The translations under genes and the position numbers were made by a program. A DNA stretch of 64,000 nt from Arthrobacter beigongshangensis (GTDB lineage Bacteria; Bacillota; Bacilli; Bacillales_A; Planococcaceae). Under the pieces are notes generated by a model, which saw only the letters and a program-made list of their open reading frames with translations, had not been told where the DNA came from and made no database searches. The stretch lies in contig NZ_JADHDX010000003.1 in the NCBI RefSeq assembly GCF_016820585.1, positions 62,001 to 126,000 of the forward strand, written 5' to 3'. Of the stretch, positions 43,733-53,548 are shown one piece after another; the stretch's first letter is position 1; each line of letters starts with the position of its first letter.

Positions 43733-43769
43733 AGGAAAGCTCATGCTAGAAATATGAGCTTTTCTTTTT
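43733..43769. terminator. Terminator between nhaC and the convergent regulator
   Basis: GAAAGCTCAT pairs with ATGAGCTTTTC, followed by TTTTT. Confidence 0.85.
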
Positions 43770-43775
43770 GTAGAA

Positions 43776-45026
43776 TTAGTAAATGGTAGGGAAGTTGAAC
43801 TCGTAAAGGGCTCGTGGCCTACCTTGCCGATAAGTCATTTCTTCACCGACGATTGTTATATAATTAAATTCCACCATCTTTTTGAGTGTGCGCTCGGCTG
43901 TTCTTCTTGTCACATTTAGATGAAGTGCTAAGTCGGTTGCTGTAAATTGTTTGGCGTGTCGAGACTGGCTAAATTGAAGTAGCTTTGAAATATTTGCAGG
44001 ACTCAATTTTGTTTTATCAGCCATTTCTACAAGAACCGGCTCATTAATTTTCATCGAAATTGCAGTGTTCGTTTGCGGAAATGGGCCATGTAACTTTTTG
44101 TTTGCATCTAATATATAAAATGAATGGGCATCACTTTCATGAATAAGATTAAGTGCAAAGCGTGCATTTTCAGTAGCATCTACAATCGTTTCACCACAAC
44201 CAAATGCCATTTTAGCTTCCTTATCGAAACTTTGAAACAGTTTTAGGAATTCATTATTTTTTAATGAAAACTCGATGTTGCCCATCGTTGTGAATAATTT
44301 ATATTCCCCATTATGTTCATTCAATTGTGCCTTCATGATGGTAGCCATCTTTTCGATGGATGTTTTAAGGTTATGGGGACGAGGAATTACCTTAATAAGT
44401 CCAACTGCAATTTGTGAGGCATTACTTTTTTGTAAAATAGCCTGTTGCCTTGCGGTTTCGATTGTACGTAAAATTGTACTTTCTGAGTCCATCATTTTAT
44501 AGGCAACGATTTGCTGTTGCTGAAGCTGTTCGTAGACAGCATGAACGCTTGTAATCGCAATATCAGTCTTTCCTTCCATGGATAGCAGCTTATGATAGGT
44601 GACGATATCCTGAAGCTTATCATCGTCATTTAACGTATGAATAAATGGCAATTCGAGTACTTCGTTCAAATCATTTAAAACATTATCAATAAGTGATTTT
44701 TCACGTACATCAATGGAAATACGATGCAAGTCTACATGTTCCTTTGCAATTATATGAAGTAATGTAATGGCGATAGCTGTTTCGTCTTGTTTTAAGTAAA
44801 GTACTGGAATTGAAAAATCTACAAGTCGCTCTTTTGCATACAAATAAGGTAATGAGCCAGAAAACAGAATAGCATCGCATGGTTTGAGCGATTGTAAAAG
44901 ACTAGGGGCGGCTTTTGGTTCGGAATACTCGTACCAATGGAACTCGATATCTTGTCGATTAGCAACAAGTAATTCGATTTTTTTGCAAAAATCATGTGAG
45001 CCGATGATAGCGATTTTAATTTTCAT
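43776..45026 (-). CDS. Transcriptional regulator with C-terminal helix-turn-helix
   Basis: The 416-residue protein starts with a receiver-like alpha/beta domain (KIAIIGSHDFCKKIELL), followed by a mid region with GNIEFSLKNNEF and AFGCGETIVDATENARFALN that recalls degenerate GGDEF or GTP-cyclohydrolase-III-like folds, and ends with a helix-turn-helix (FTATDLALHLNVTRRTAERTLKKMV, about 365-390). It reads divergently from the dipeptide-epimerase gene 85 bases away and so probably controls it. No named family could be assigned with confidence. Confidence 0.75.
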   Translation of the reverse strand: MKIKIAIIGSHDFCKKIELLVANRQDIEFHWYEYSEPKAAPSLLQSLKPCDAILFSGSLPYLYAKERLVDFSIPVLYLKQDETAIAITLLHIIAKEHVDLHRISIDVREKSLIDNVLNDLNEVLELPFIHTLNDDDKLQDIVTYHKLLSMEGKTDIAITSVHAVYEQLQQQQIVAYKMMDSESTILRTIETARQQAILQKSNASQIAVGLIKVIPRPHNLKTSIEKMATIMKAQLNEHNGEYKLFTTMGNIEFSLKNNEFLKLFQSFDKEAKMAFGCGETIVDATENARFALNLIHESDAHSFYILDANKKLHGPFPQTNTAISMKINEPVLVEMADKTKLSPANISKLLQFSQSRHAKQFTATDLALHLNVTRRTAERTLKKMVEFNYITIVGEEMTYRQGRPRALYEFNFPTIY

Positions 45027-45111
45027 AATCTGGAGTCTCCTTAATAGCGACTATTTAACGACAATGATACAATGAATAAAAGTATTTGCCAATCGAAAGG
45101 ACTTGATAACA

Positions 45112-46224
45112 ATGAAAATTACTGAAATTGAGATTTATGCAATCCACTTACCTTTACACGAACCGTTTGTGATTAGCTATGCTAGTTACGATTATATGCC
45201 GTCTATCATTGTCAAAATGACGATGGATACTGGTCATGTAGGCTTTGGAGAAAGTGTTGCGGATGATCATGTGACAGGTGAAAGCTGGGCAGGAACTTTT
45301 GCCGTGCTGAAAAATACATTAGCACCTAAGCTCATTGGAGAAAATCCAAAAAATATGGAACGTATTCACGAATTGATGGACTCGGAAATTTATGGGGTGC
45401 CAACTGCTAAGGCAGCAATCGACATTGCTTGCTATGATGCGGTGGGAAAAGCGTTAGGCGTTCCAGTCTATGACCTTCTTGGGGGGAGATACCACGAGGA
45501 ATTCCCAATTACACATGTGTTAAGCATTGGATCACCGGAAAAGATGGCGCAAGAGGCAGAAGACCGAGTAGCGGCTGGTTATCGTTCGTTGAAAATGAAA
45601 GTCGGCACGCAGGTGAGTGAGGACGTTAAACGCATCGAGGCAGTTCGTGCACGTGTAGGAGAAGATATTGCGATTCGGGTCGACGTCAACCAAGGATGGA
45701 AAAATAGTGCGAATACATTGCAAGGGCTTCAAAAGCTTGAGCATTGTTCCCTTGACTGGCTCGAGCAACCGGTGTTGGCAGATGATTTTGACGGAATGGT
45801 GGAAGTGAAATCTAAGTCCTCTGTTCCAATGATGATTGACGAAGGTTTGCGCGGTGTGCGTGATATGAGAGAGATTATTGCTAAGCGAGCAGCTGATAAA
45901 GTGAATATTAAGCTGATGAAGTGTGGCGGTATTTATCCGGCAACAAAGCTTGCACATATGGCGGAAATGGCAGGCATTGAGTGTCAGGTTGGTTCGATGG
46001 TGGAATCGTCAATTGGTTCGGCGGCGGGATTCCACGTGTCATTTTCCAAAAAAGTAATCACAAGTGTTGAATTGACAGGGCCGCTGAAGTTCAGCAAGGA
46101 TGTCGGAAATTTACACTATGATGTGCCGTACATTCGCTTGACGGACAAGCCTGGATTAGGCATTGACATTGATGAACAGGTACTTCAAGAACTAACGGTG
46201 TTTTCAGAGAAGGTTAGCGGATGA
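45112..46224 (+). CDS. Enolase-superfamily dipeptide epimerase (L-Ala-D/L-Glu epimerase type)
   Basis: The 370-residue protein belongs to the muconate lactonizing subgroup. Catalytic Lys is in SLKMKVG near 161-165, metal ligands Asp/Glu/Asp in RVDVNQG, WLEQPV and MIDEGL, and the second Lys in KVNIKLMKCGG near 265. It would epimerise dipeptides from peptidoglycan turnover. AAAGGA precedes ATG 45112. It overlaps the acetyltransferase gene by four bases. Substrate assignment within the superfamily is inference; o-succinylbenzoate synthase and other racemases share the fold. Confidence 0.85.
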   Translation: MKITEIEIYAIHLPLHEPFVISYASYDYMPSIIVKMTMDTGHVGFGESVADDHVTGESWAGTFAVLKNTLAPKLIGENPKNMERIHELMDSEIYGVPTAKAAIDIACYDAVGKALGVPVYDLLGGRYHEEFPITHVLSIGSPEKMAQEAEDRVAAGYRSLKMKVGTQVSEDVKRIEAVRARVGEDIAIRVDVNQGWKNSANTLQGLQKLEHCSLDWLEQPVLADDFDGMVEVKSKSSVPMMIDEGLRGVRDMREIIAKRAADKVNIKLMKCGGIYPATKLAHMAEMAGIECQVGSMVESSIGSAAGFHVSFSKKVITSVELTGPLKFSKDVGNLHYDVPYIRLTDKPGLGIDIDEQVLQELTVFSEKVSG

Positions 46225-46910
46225 ATCCACGACAAATAGTGTTGAAAAATGGTGAAGCAATTGACGTTATTCAACTAGCGGTGAGCCATCTCAATGAAAT
46301 TTTAGTACTGCAACAAAAAGTAATTGCATCATTGAAAACAGGCGCTTTTTTACAGCCATTGACGGAGGAAGAATTTCTTTATATTTTAAACGGTAAAGGA
46401 ATGATGATTGGTGCTTATTATGAAGGCCAACTAATTGCATTTCGTGCGATGTTAGAACCTGAAGTGAATGAGGAAGGTCATTTAGGCATTGATGCAGGTG
46501 TACCAATAACCGAGTTATCTACCGTTATCTATTCAGAAATTTCGAATGTGGATCCTCATTTTCGAGGAAATAATTTGCAGGTATTGTTAGGGGAAATACT
46601 TATGCAAGAAGTCGATCGACAGCGATTTCGCTATGTATGTACAACCGTTGCTCCATTTAATATTGCTAGTTTGAAGGATAAATTTGCCCATGGTATGGAA
46701 ATTGTTGCGCTCAAAGTGAAATATGGCGACTTACTAAGATATATTTTAATGAAAGATTTAACACAGAATCCACAAGAGAAATCCACACAAAGTTATGAAA
46801 TCTTAATGGCTGATACAGCCCTGCAACAGCGTTATCTTCAAAATGGCTGGCGTGGGACAGCGATGAAACAAGTAGATGATCAGTGGATAGTCCACTTTGA
46901 AAAGAAATGA
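46221..46910 (+). CDS. GNAT-like acetyltransferase coupled to the epimerase
   Basis: The 229-residue protein has a GNAT-like core: MMIGAYYEGQLIAFRAML, then a strand with YSEISNVDPHFRGNNLQVLLGEIL (acetyl-CoA loop of the type RxxxxQ/L), and TTVAPFNIASLKDKF. It begins within the epimerase stop (ATGA). Acting on the epimerised dipeptide or its amino acid is a reasonable guess based only on coupling. The C-terminal 50 residues are not recognised. Confidence 0.75.
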   Translation: MNPRQIVLKNGEAIDVIQLAVSHLNEILVLQQKVIASLKTGAFLQPLTEEEFLYILNGKGMMIGAYYEGQLIAFRAMLEPEVNEEGHLGIDAGVPITELSTVIYSEISNVDPHFRGNNLQVLLGEILMQEVDRQRFRYVCTTVAPFNIASLKDKFAHGMEIVALKVKYGDLLRYILMKDLTQNPQEKSTQSYEILMADTALQQRYLQNGWRGTAMKQVDDQWIVHFEKK

Positions 46911-47162
46911 TTTTATTTTCAGATAATAGTCTCAGCTTGCAGAAATATGCATGGTGGGATTATTTTTTTGTCGAAACAATCGTCTAAAACCACTCTATAT
47001 ACATGTTTTAGATATTAATGCCTATATGCGAAGAGCTATTTTTAAGAGAATATGACTATGATAGATATTGGATTTAAGTTATACTGATAAATGGATTTAT
47101 TTTCATTCAGCGGAAGACGCTCACTTCTATAGGTGGTAAGAAGAATGCGATTTTGTTTTCCT
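46911..47162. other. Intergenic region upstream of repeat and receptor gene
   Basis: No gene, RNA or clear terminator is visible. Sequence is AT-rich; a possible promoter for the receptor gene should lie here but I could not define it. Confidence 0.4.
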
Positions 47163-47283
47163 GTTCAGCGTGTGTTCAAACGCCCACTGAACGAAGATAA
47201 AGCCTCCGGCGGATGTCACAGATTTTGAATTGAGTTTTGCTCAATTCAAAATCTGGACGCAATTATGTCGGGTCGTAATTGAT
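47163..47283 (+). repeat. Short structured repeat copy in the leader of a chemotaxis receptor gene
   Basis: Order of parts: stem GTTCAG/CTGAAC; core AGCCTCCGGCGGATGTCACA at 47201-47220; perfect 16-bp stem CAGATTTTGAATTGAG with CTCAATTCAAAATCTG; end hairpin CAATTATG with CGTAATTG; end ATTGAT. It stops 18 bases before the start codon, next to the ribosome site. Confidence 0.85.
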
Positions 47284-47301
47284 TATGTAGGAGGTAAAAT
47301 A

Positions 47302-48990
47302 ATGAAGTTTACAGTAGGCAGAAAGTTATGGAGCGGTTATGCTGCCGTTCTACTTTTATTGGTCATTGTTGGGGCGGTTGGTTTTTGGTCACAAACTAAA
47401 ATGAGTAATGAGTACCGATCTATGATAGATAATCAGCTTGCAAAGACGGTCCTGCTTGAGAAGATGGGTTCTATACAGTATAGGATGTCAAACGATGTTC
47501 GAGGATTATTGTTATTTGAATCTATTTCCTATCAGAAAAATCTAGAAAAACTAGGTGAGGATTTTGGGGAGCAATGGGGAATAATTGACCAAATGTCTAG
47601 TACGCCAGCTGAAAGAGAGTTACTAAATGAATTAAATTCATCACGAGATATTTATGTTCAAAGTATTAATACAATCATTCAGGAATTTAATAGTGCCAAT
47701 GATGAAAGAGCGTTTAATATTGCAATTGACGCGGCAATCTTTCAAGAACAAATGGAAAAAAGTATACATAAATTGATTGAATATCAAACGGAAGAAACGA
47801 AGCGAGTGGAAGCTGCAATTACTAATTTAAAACAAAGTTCAAACATGTTAACGTTTGTTCTAATTGCTGCAGCTATTTTGATAAGTATCGCTGTAGCTGT
47901 AGTCATTAGCCGAAGTATTGCACGTCCAGTTAGAAAAGTGACGGATGCACTTGAAGAAATCGCGGAGGGCAATTTTTCAATTGAACCAGTAGTAATTGGC
48001 AATAAAGATGAGATTGGGGATATGGCAGCTGCATTCAATGTGATGACGAAAGACCTTCGTGTGATTATTTCAAATGCGCATGAATCTGCGCTGCAGCTTG
48101 CTGCTCAAGCAGAAGAATTGTCTGCGAGCTCTGAGGAAAGTCTCGCTGCATCCGAGATGGTTGCGGAAACGACGGAAAAGAATCTACTGGGAAGTGAGTC
48201 TCAAGCGGCAATTGTTAGTGAGACAAATCGTGCCATTGGGGAAGTGGTTTCGGGTATTAACCAGATTACGGAAGATAATGAAGCGATGCTGTTATCCTCA
48301 GAGGACGTTGCACGCCTTGTTAAAGAGGGTGCCTCTCTTATGGAGGATGTTAACGGTCAAATGACAGTGATTAGTTCTGCGATTGGGCAATCAGCTGGCA
48401 TTATGAGTGGCATGGCGAATTATTCAGAAGAAATCCGAAAAGTTACGTCATTGATTACGGATATTGCTGAACAGACGAACTTATTGGCATTGAACGCGGC
48501 GATTGAAGCAGCTCGTGCTGGAGAGCATGGTAAAGGCTTTGCGGTCGTAGCAGAAGAAGTGAGACATCTTGCAGAACAATCAAAACGTTCGGCAGGAGAA
48601 ATTGGTAATATGATTGACACGATGATTAGTAATGTTGCGCAGGCTGTGACCAGCACAGAAGATGGCAGTCAGCGTGTAGAAGAAGGGCTTGTCGTGACAG
48701 AGCGTACTCGCGATGTTTTCAATCGTATTGAGCAAGCGGCGGGTGATGTCAGTGATAAAGTGACCACCGTTTCTGCTGCGATTGAGCAGATCCGGACAAT
48801 GACGGACGAAGTATTAGCAGGTGCTGGAAAAGTACAAGACCTAGCTGTAGAATCATCAGAAGCCGCTCAGTCAACAAGTGCGGCGACAGAGCAACAGTTG
48901 GCTGCCAACCAAGAAATTTCTTCTAGCGCACAATTGCTAGCAGAGCTTTCTGAAAAACTACAAAGTGATATGGGACGATTTAACGTGTAA
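47302..48990 (+). CDS. Methyl-accepting chemotaxis protein with 4-helix-bundle sensor
   Basis: The 562-residue receptor has a membrane helix at about 10-32, an outer four-helix-bundle sensor, a second helix near 180-205, HAMP ([19 protein letters not shown] onward) and a signalling domain with tip [21 protein letters not shown] near 390. ATG 47302 follows GTAGGAGG; the longer open frame upstream reads through the repeat and is not real. It is not a close copy of the receptor at 39639. A terminator follows. Confidence 0.93.
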   Translation: MKFTVGRKLWSGYAAVLLLLVIVGAVGFWSQTKMSNEYRSMIDNQLAKTVLLEKMGSIQYRMSNDVRGLLLFESISYQKNLEKLGEDFGEQWGIIDQMSSTPAERELLNELNSSRDIYVQSINTIIQEFNSANDERAFNIAIDAAIFQEQMEKSIHKLIEYQTEETKRVEAAITNLKQSSNMLTFVLIAAAILISIAVAVVISRSIARPVRKVTDALEEIAEGNFSIEPVVIGNKDEIGDMAAAFNVMTKDLRVIISNAHESALQLAAQAEELSASSEESLAASEMVAETTEKNLLGSESQAAIVSETNRAIGEVVSGINQITEDNEAMLLSSEDVARLVKEGASLMEDVNGQMTVISSAIGQSAGIMSGMANYSEEIRKVTSLITDIAEQTNLLALNAAIEAARAGEHGKGFAVVAEEVRHLAEQSKRSAGEIGNMIDTMISNVAQAVTSTEDGSQRVEEGLVVTERTRDVFNRIEQAAGDVSDKVTTVSAAIEQIRTMTDEVLAGAGKVQDLAVESSEAAQSTSAATEQQLAANQEISSSAQLLAELSEKLQSDMGRFNV

Positions 48991-49004
48991 TAATCAAGTG
49001 AACG

Positions 49005-49050
49005 AAGACATCCTTTAGCTCTAGTTTTAGTGGCGAAAGGGTGTCTTTTT
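49005..49050 (+). terminator. Terminator after the second chemotaxis receptor gene
   Basis: AAGACATCCTTT pairs with AAAGGGTGTCTT, followed by T. Confidence 0.8.
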
Positions 49051-49199
49051 ACTGACTGTATTTTGTTGAATCAGTATAATAGTTATAGTTATTTACAAAG
49101 TATTTACGTGAACATTACATACTCTTCACATAGATGTTGCATTTATCCTATAAAATGAATGTAATGATCTATTTATTGAATGGAGAGAACTTTTTGATT

Positions 49200-50948
49200 A
49201 TGTTGGAAGAAAATCATTTGGAAACATTACTTTTTACGATTCTGCGAAATAAAGATATTCAAACAGTCTTTCAACCGATTCTTTCCTTGGAAACGGGGAA
49301 GGTGTTTGGGTACGAAGCGCTAAGTCGAGGTCCGATCAATACGCCATTACAAAATCCGGAAAAGTTATTTACATATGCAATGGAAAGTGGCCAGCTTTGG
49401 GAGTTAGAATCTCTTTGTCGCACAAAGGCTTTAGAGTCAGCTCATAGACTTCATATAGAAGCTAAATTATTTTTAAACGTAAATCCAAATATCATGAGTG
49501 ACGCGAAATTCAGACAAGGGTTTACAAAAGACTATTTAAGTCGGTTTAATATAGATGCCGAAACAATCGTTTTCGAAATTACTGAGAAAGAGGCAATTGG
49601 AAACTTAGCACATTTTAAGCAGACGGTCACTCATTATAAAGAGCAGCTTTATCAAATTGCAATTGATGATGTAGGGTCGGGCTACTCAGGCTTGAATATT
49701 TTAACAGATATTCATCCTCATTTTATGAAGCTGGATATGCAATTAATTCGAAATATTGATCGTGATCAAACGAAGCAATCGCTAGTGAAAAGCTTATGTG
49801 AATTTGCCGCGCATTCTCATATTCATATCATTGCAGAAGGGATTGAGACTGACAAGGAATTGGGAAAGCTCATTGAATTAGGCGTTCGTTTTGGACAAGG
49901 CTACTATATTCAAAAACCGAATTCGAACCTGCTACCGATTAAGGAAGAGGTCATTGCATTGATTGTAAATGAAAACAAGCATAAACAAAACCATATTTCC
50001 AATCGAAACACGGATAAGCTGGTAAAAAAAATGTCGACTGCTTTACAAACAATTGATGGTACGACGTTAGTCGACGAAGTAAAACTAATGATGAACCAAG
50101 ACCATAATATACCAGGGTTTTGTATTGTTCAGCAAAATCAAGTGATTGGCGTCATTACCCGCAACCAGTTACATGTGAAAATTAGTGGTCTTTATGGATA
50201 CAGTTTGCTCAGTAAAAAAGTGATAACAGAAATTATGGATACGGACTTTTTACAGGTAGACGTAAGTACGCCGATCCACACGGTGGCGAAACTTGCGATG
50301 ATGAGAGATTCAAATCACTTGTATGACTTTATTACGGTGACGGAAGATGGCCGTTATTACGGGATTGTGACTGTAAAGGAACTGTTGGAGAAGACAATGG
50401 AAATTGAGGTTAATTTTGCGAAGCATATGAACCCGTTGACAGAGTTACCGGGTAATGTTCTGATTGAACAACAATTGCAACATTGTGTGGAGACGCATGG
50501 AGGATACGGTGTGCTCTATTTGGATTTGGATAATTTCAAGCCCTACAATGATGTATATGGTTTTGAAAAAGGGGATCAAGTATTAATGCATCTCGCAGAG
50601 CTGTTAAAAGAAATAGTGTCTCCGAATGATTTTATCGGTCATATTGGTGGGGATGATTTTATCATCGTAGCCACATCAGCACAAAGTGTTTTGTATTGTA
50701 AACAGATCATAGAACGGTTTGATGCATCCATCGAGCAATTTTATAAGAAACAGGACGTGGAGAACGGTTGGATTGCATCGAAAAATAGACATGGAAAAGA
50801 TGAGTTGTTTCCGTTATTGACGATTTCCATCGCGGGTATTATGAATAATCATTTTCAGTCTACCTATGATTTGACGAGGAAAGCGACTGAAGTGAAGAAG
50901 CAATGTAAGCAGTTGGTTGGCAGCAATTATATATTCCTCGAAAGCTGA
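49200..50948 (+). CDS. c-di-GMP phosphodiesterase with EAL, CBS pair and GGDEF domains
   Basis: The 582-residue cytoplasmic protein has an EAL domain first (about 1-240) with intact active-site motifs YEALSR, FLNVNP, FEITEKE, DDVGSGYSG, KLDMQLI, AEGIET and GQGYYIQKP. A CBS pair follows (about 270-400), then a GGDEF domain with HIGGDDF near 485. The inhibitory-site Arg that precedes GGDEF (RxxD) is replaced (SPND). EAL should degrade c-di-GMP; CBS may bind a nucleotide. ATG 49200 is chosen; TTG 49194 with GGAGAG upstream is an alternative. Confidence 0.88.
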   Translation: MLEENHLETLLFTILRNKDIQTVFQPILSLETGKVFGYEALSRGPINTPLQNPEKLFTYAMESGQLWELESLCRTKALESAHRLHIEAKLFLNVNPNIMSDAKFRQGFTKDYLSRFNIDAETIVFEITEKEAIGNLAHFKQTVTHYKEQLYQIAIDDVGSGYSGLNILTDIHPHFMKLDMQLIRNIDRDQTKQSLVKSLCEFAAHSHIHIIAEGIETDKELGKLIELGVRFGQGYYIQKPNSNLLPIKEEVIALIVNENKHKQNHISNRNTDKLVKKMSTALQTIDGTTLVDEVKLMMNQDHNIPGFCIVQQNQVIGVITRNQLHVKISGLYGYSLLSKKVITEIMDTDFLQVDVSTPIHTVAKLAMMRDSNHLYDFITVTEDGRYYGIVTVKELLEKTMEIEVNFAKHMNPLTELPGNVLIEQQLQHCVETHGGYGVLYLDLDNFKPYNDVYGFEKGDQVLMHLAELLKEIVSPNDFIGHIGGDDFIIVATSAQSVLYCKQIIERFDASIEQFYKKQDVENGWIASKNRHGKDELFPLLTISIAGIMNNHFQSTYDLTRKATEVKKQCKQLVGSNYIFLES

Positions 50949-50997
50949 GCGGCGTTTAAAGAAGTCTTTGGATTCGGTAAATAAAAACGGTTAAGAA

Positions 50998-51030
50998 TAA
51001 AGCTGTTTGCCTTTGGGCATTCGGCTTTTT
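50998..51030 (+). terminator. Terminator after the EAL-GGDEF gene
   Basis: AAAGCTGTTTGCC and GGCATTCGGCTTT form an imperfect stem followed by T. Confidence 0.7.
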
Positions 51031-51116
51031 ATGGTTTAACGAAATAATTGGGGGAAACTGAATTATTCTACTATTATAGTTGCTACTATTCAGACTGAAT
51101 GGTAAAATTCAATTCT

Positions 51117-51252
51117 GTCTAATTTGATTCAACAGGGGAAGCCCCCTGTTGAATCAAATTAGACCTCCGGTGGATGTCACAAATTTTGAAGGGAGTTAAT
51201 TGCGCAAGCGCAATTCAAAATTTGGACGCAATTACGCCGAAGCGTAATTGAT
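51117..51252 (+). repeat. Short structured repeat copy upstream of helD
   Basis: It opens with a perfect 22-bp stem (GTCTAATTTGATTCAACAGG and the following GG on the left arm), then CTCCGGTGGATGTCACA, a stem CAAATTTTGAA/TTCAAAATTTG enclosing AATTGCGCAAGCGCAATT, then GGACG and the end hairpin CAATTACGC/GCGTAATTG, ending ATTGAT. Confidence 0.88.
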
Positions 51253-51319
51253 AAAAACCCCAACATCTCCTTGTCTAGTCATGCAGGACGCAAAATACGA
51301 TAAATGGAGGATCTGTCTC

Positions 51320-53527
51320 ATGCAGCAACATCCTGATTTTGAGTTTGAATTAGAGCGCCTTGACTACACCAAACACTACATGCAGCAATTATTAGTAGAA
51401 TCACGACGTGACGTAAAATCCTCACAAGATGAAATTCGTAAATCGATGGCGGACTTGGAGTATTTGGACTCGAGTTTAAGCTACATCAATATTTTAACCA
51501 ATGCCCGCTTTTTTGAAATGGCTCGTTCTCAAAAAGAAGGGCTAGAAGCGATTCAGATGAAACCTTATTTTGCCCGGATTCATTTCCAAAAGGAGGATGA
51601 GGAGGCGGAATTGCTCTATATCGGCAAGACGTCTTTATTCCACAGGGAAACGCAAGAACCGATCATTGTTGATTGGCGTTCGCCTGTGGCAAATGTCTAT
51701 TACGATGGAAGGCTTGGTGACCTAACCTATCAAGTGCGGGAAGAAGAGTTTGAGGGTCATCTTTACTCCAAGCGGCAGTACCGAATTGAAGAGGGAGAGC
51801 TTCTGGATATTCGCGATATTGACCTGACAACGAATGACGAGTTACTTCAGGAAGCATTAGCTGGTAAAGCAGACACTCGTTTAACTGAAATTGTATCGAC
51901 CATTCAAGCTGAACAGAATGCTATTATTCGGGCTAATTTGAAGCAACCGATTATTGTGCAAGGAGCGGCGGGCAGTGGGAAGACAACGATTGCACTGCAT
52001 CGTATTTCCTATTTTTTATATACGATGGGTGAACATTTCCCGGCCAATAAATTGATGATTTTAGCACCAAGTAAATTGTTTATGGACTATATTGCAGACG
52101 TACTGCCCGAGCTTGGAGTGGGGCAAATTTGTCAGACGACGTATGCGGAATATGTTCTGGGTGCGACAGGTTTGAAGCTGAAGCTGACAGATCCCGATGC
52201 AAAGCTGGCGCAATTGGCACAATCCGCGACTTTGGACGTGGACAAGCTTTTTGTGACACGGGTCAAGGGGACACTCGACTATCGTGAAATTATGCAGCGT
52301 TATGTGTCGAAATTGGAACAAGATATGGCGGAGCTGTTTGAAGATGTCTTCATTGAAAAGTATCGGATTATAAAAGCTTCCCAACTGAAGAAGCTATTTC
52401 TTCAGGAGTTTGCCTATATGCCAGTTGAAAAAAGGTTGGAGCGTATTAAAATAGTTGTACAAAGTGATGTGAAGCGTAAGCATAAAAAATTGCTTGCTAC
52501 TTTAACGACCAAATATGAGGAAGCGCTTGATAAAGCCTTATATGGTATCCGAGATGATGAACGACGGAAAGCTAAGCTGACGAGAATTTTAGACGAACGT
52601 GACGAGAGAATGCCAGCCATAGAAAAAGAAGGCAAGTCGACGACTTCTGTCTATATGCGTAGGTTTAAAAAATTCAATGTCAAGAAAGTGTATCGAGAAT
52701 GGTTGACGAATGAACAGCTGCAAACAGCAATTGCCAGTCACTGGTCTGATCAGGAGAGAACTACTTTTTGGGAGTCGCATCAAAAGGAAACGTGGGAAAT
52801 AGAGGATTTAGCAGCCATTTATTTTTTACAGGCCAAGTTAAAGGGTATTGCAGATGCCTGGAAAATGCGCGTGGTTTTCATTGATGAAGTACAGGATTAC
52901 AGTGAATTTCAGCTGGCTGCATTGCAGGACGGACTGGAGACGGATATGTTTACGATGGTTGGTGATTTGGCGCAGGGAATTCATAGTTATCGCGCGTTAA
53001 CGTCTTGGGAGCCAATCAAAGAAATGTTTCCAAGAGCAACCTATACAACCCTTCAAAAAAGCTATCGAACGACAATTGAAATAATGGATTTAGCCAATCA
53101 GGTGCTTGCCCAAATGGACGAGAATCTGCCTTTAGTAGAGCCGGTTGTTCGTCATGGGAGAGAGCCAAACTTTTACGACATGCCGACGTTTGATGCACAT
53201 ACAATTGCCCAGATTTATAATAAAATTACTGGACGTGGTCATAAGTCGGTAGCGTTGATTTGTAAAACGACAGCGGAGGCTACAAGAATTCATAAGAAAC
53301 TGCGAGATTTCAATGTGCCTGTGCAATTATTAGGGGAGCAAACGGATATGAATGGGGCGTGCCTACTAATTGTTCCAAGTCATTTAGCAAAAGGACTGGA
53401 ATTCGATGCAGTACTAGTTGTTGCGGTGGACGAGCCATTCCGGGACCATCCAATTGATCGGAAGTTGCTATACGTTGCCATGACAAGGCCGATGCATGAG
53501 CTACATATGGTTGGTGTGAATGTGTAA
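51320..53527 (+). CDS. helD: HelD-type UvrD-like helicase (RNA polymerase recycling factor)
   Basis: HelD removes stalled RNA polymerase from DNA. The 735-residue protein has the long coiled-coil N-terminus (about 1-70), the VDWRSPVANVYYDG block, Walker A GAAGSGKTT near 217, Walker B VVFIDEVQDYSEFQ near 515, motifs TLQKSYRTT and the C-terminal LYVAMTRPMHEL. Length and motif order match Bacillus HelD. ATG 51320 follows GGAGG by 8 bases. The 5' leader contains a structured repeat copy. Confidence 0.93.
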   Translation: MQQHPDFEFELERLDYTKHYMQQLLVESRRDVKSSQDEIRKSMADLEYLDSSLSYINILTNARFFEMARSQKEGLEAIQMKPYFARIHFQKEDEEAELLYIGKTSLFHRETQEPIIVDWRSPVANVYYDGRLGDLTYQVREEEFEGHLYSKRQYRIEEGELLDIRDIDLTTNDELLQEALAGKADTRLTEIVSTIQAEQNAIIRANLKQPIIVQGAAGSGKTTIALHRISYFLYTMGEHFPANKLMILAPSKLFMDYIADVLPELGVGQICQTTYAEYVLGATGLKLKLTDPDAKLAQLAQSATLDVDKLFVTRVKGTLDYREIMQRYVSKLEQDMAELFEDVFIEKYRIIKASQLKKLFLQEFAYMPVEKRLERIKIVVQSDVKRKHKKLLATLTTKYEEALDKALYGIRDDERRKAKLTRILDERDERMPAIEKEGKSTTSVYMRRFKKFNVKKVYREWLTNEQLQTAIASHWSDQERTTFWESHQKETWEIEDLAAIYFLQAKLKGIADAWKMRVVFIDEVQDYSEFQLAALQDGLETDMFTMVGDLAQGIHSYRALTSWEPIKEMFPRATYTTLQKSYRTTIEIMDLANQVLAQMDENLPLVEPVVRHGREPNFYDMPTFDAHTIAQIYNKITGRGHKSVALICKTTAEATRIHKKLRDFNVPVQLLGEQTDMNGACLLIVPSHLAKGLEFDAVLVVAVDEPFRDHPIDRKLLYVAMTRPMHELHMVGVNV

Positions 53528-53548
53528 ATTTAAGGGGGATTGGATGCG

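Noticed and set aside
47230-47301. N-terminal extension of the second chemotaxis receptor
   Set aside because: It translates the structured repeat; ATG 47302 has a strong ribosome site and starts a normal signal-anchor helix.
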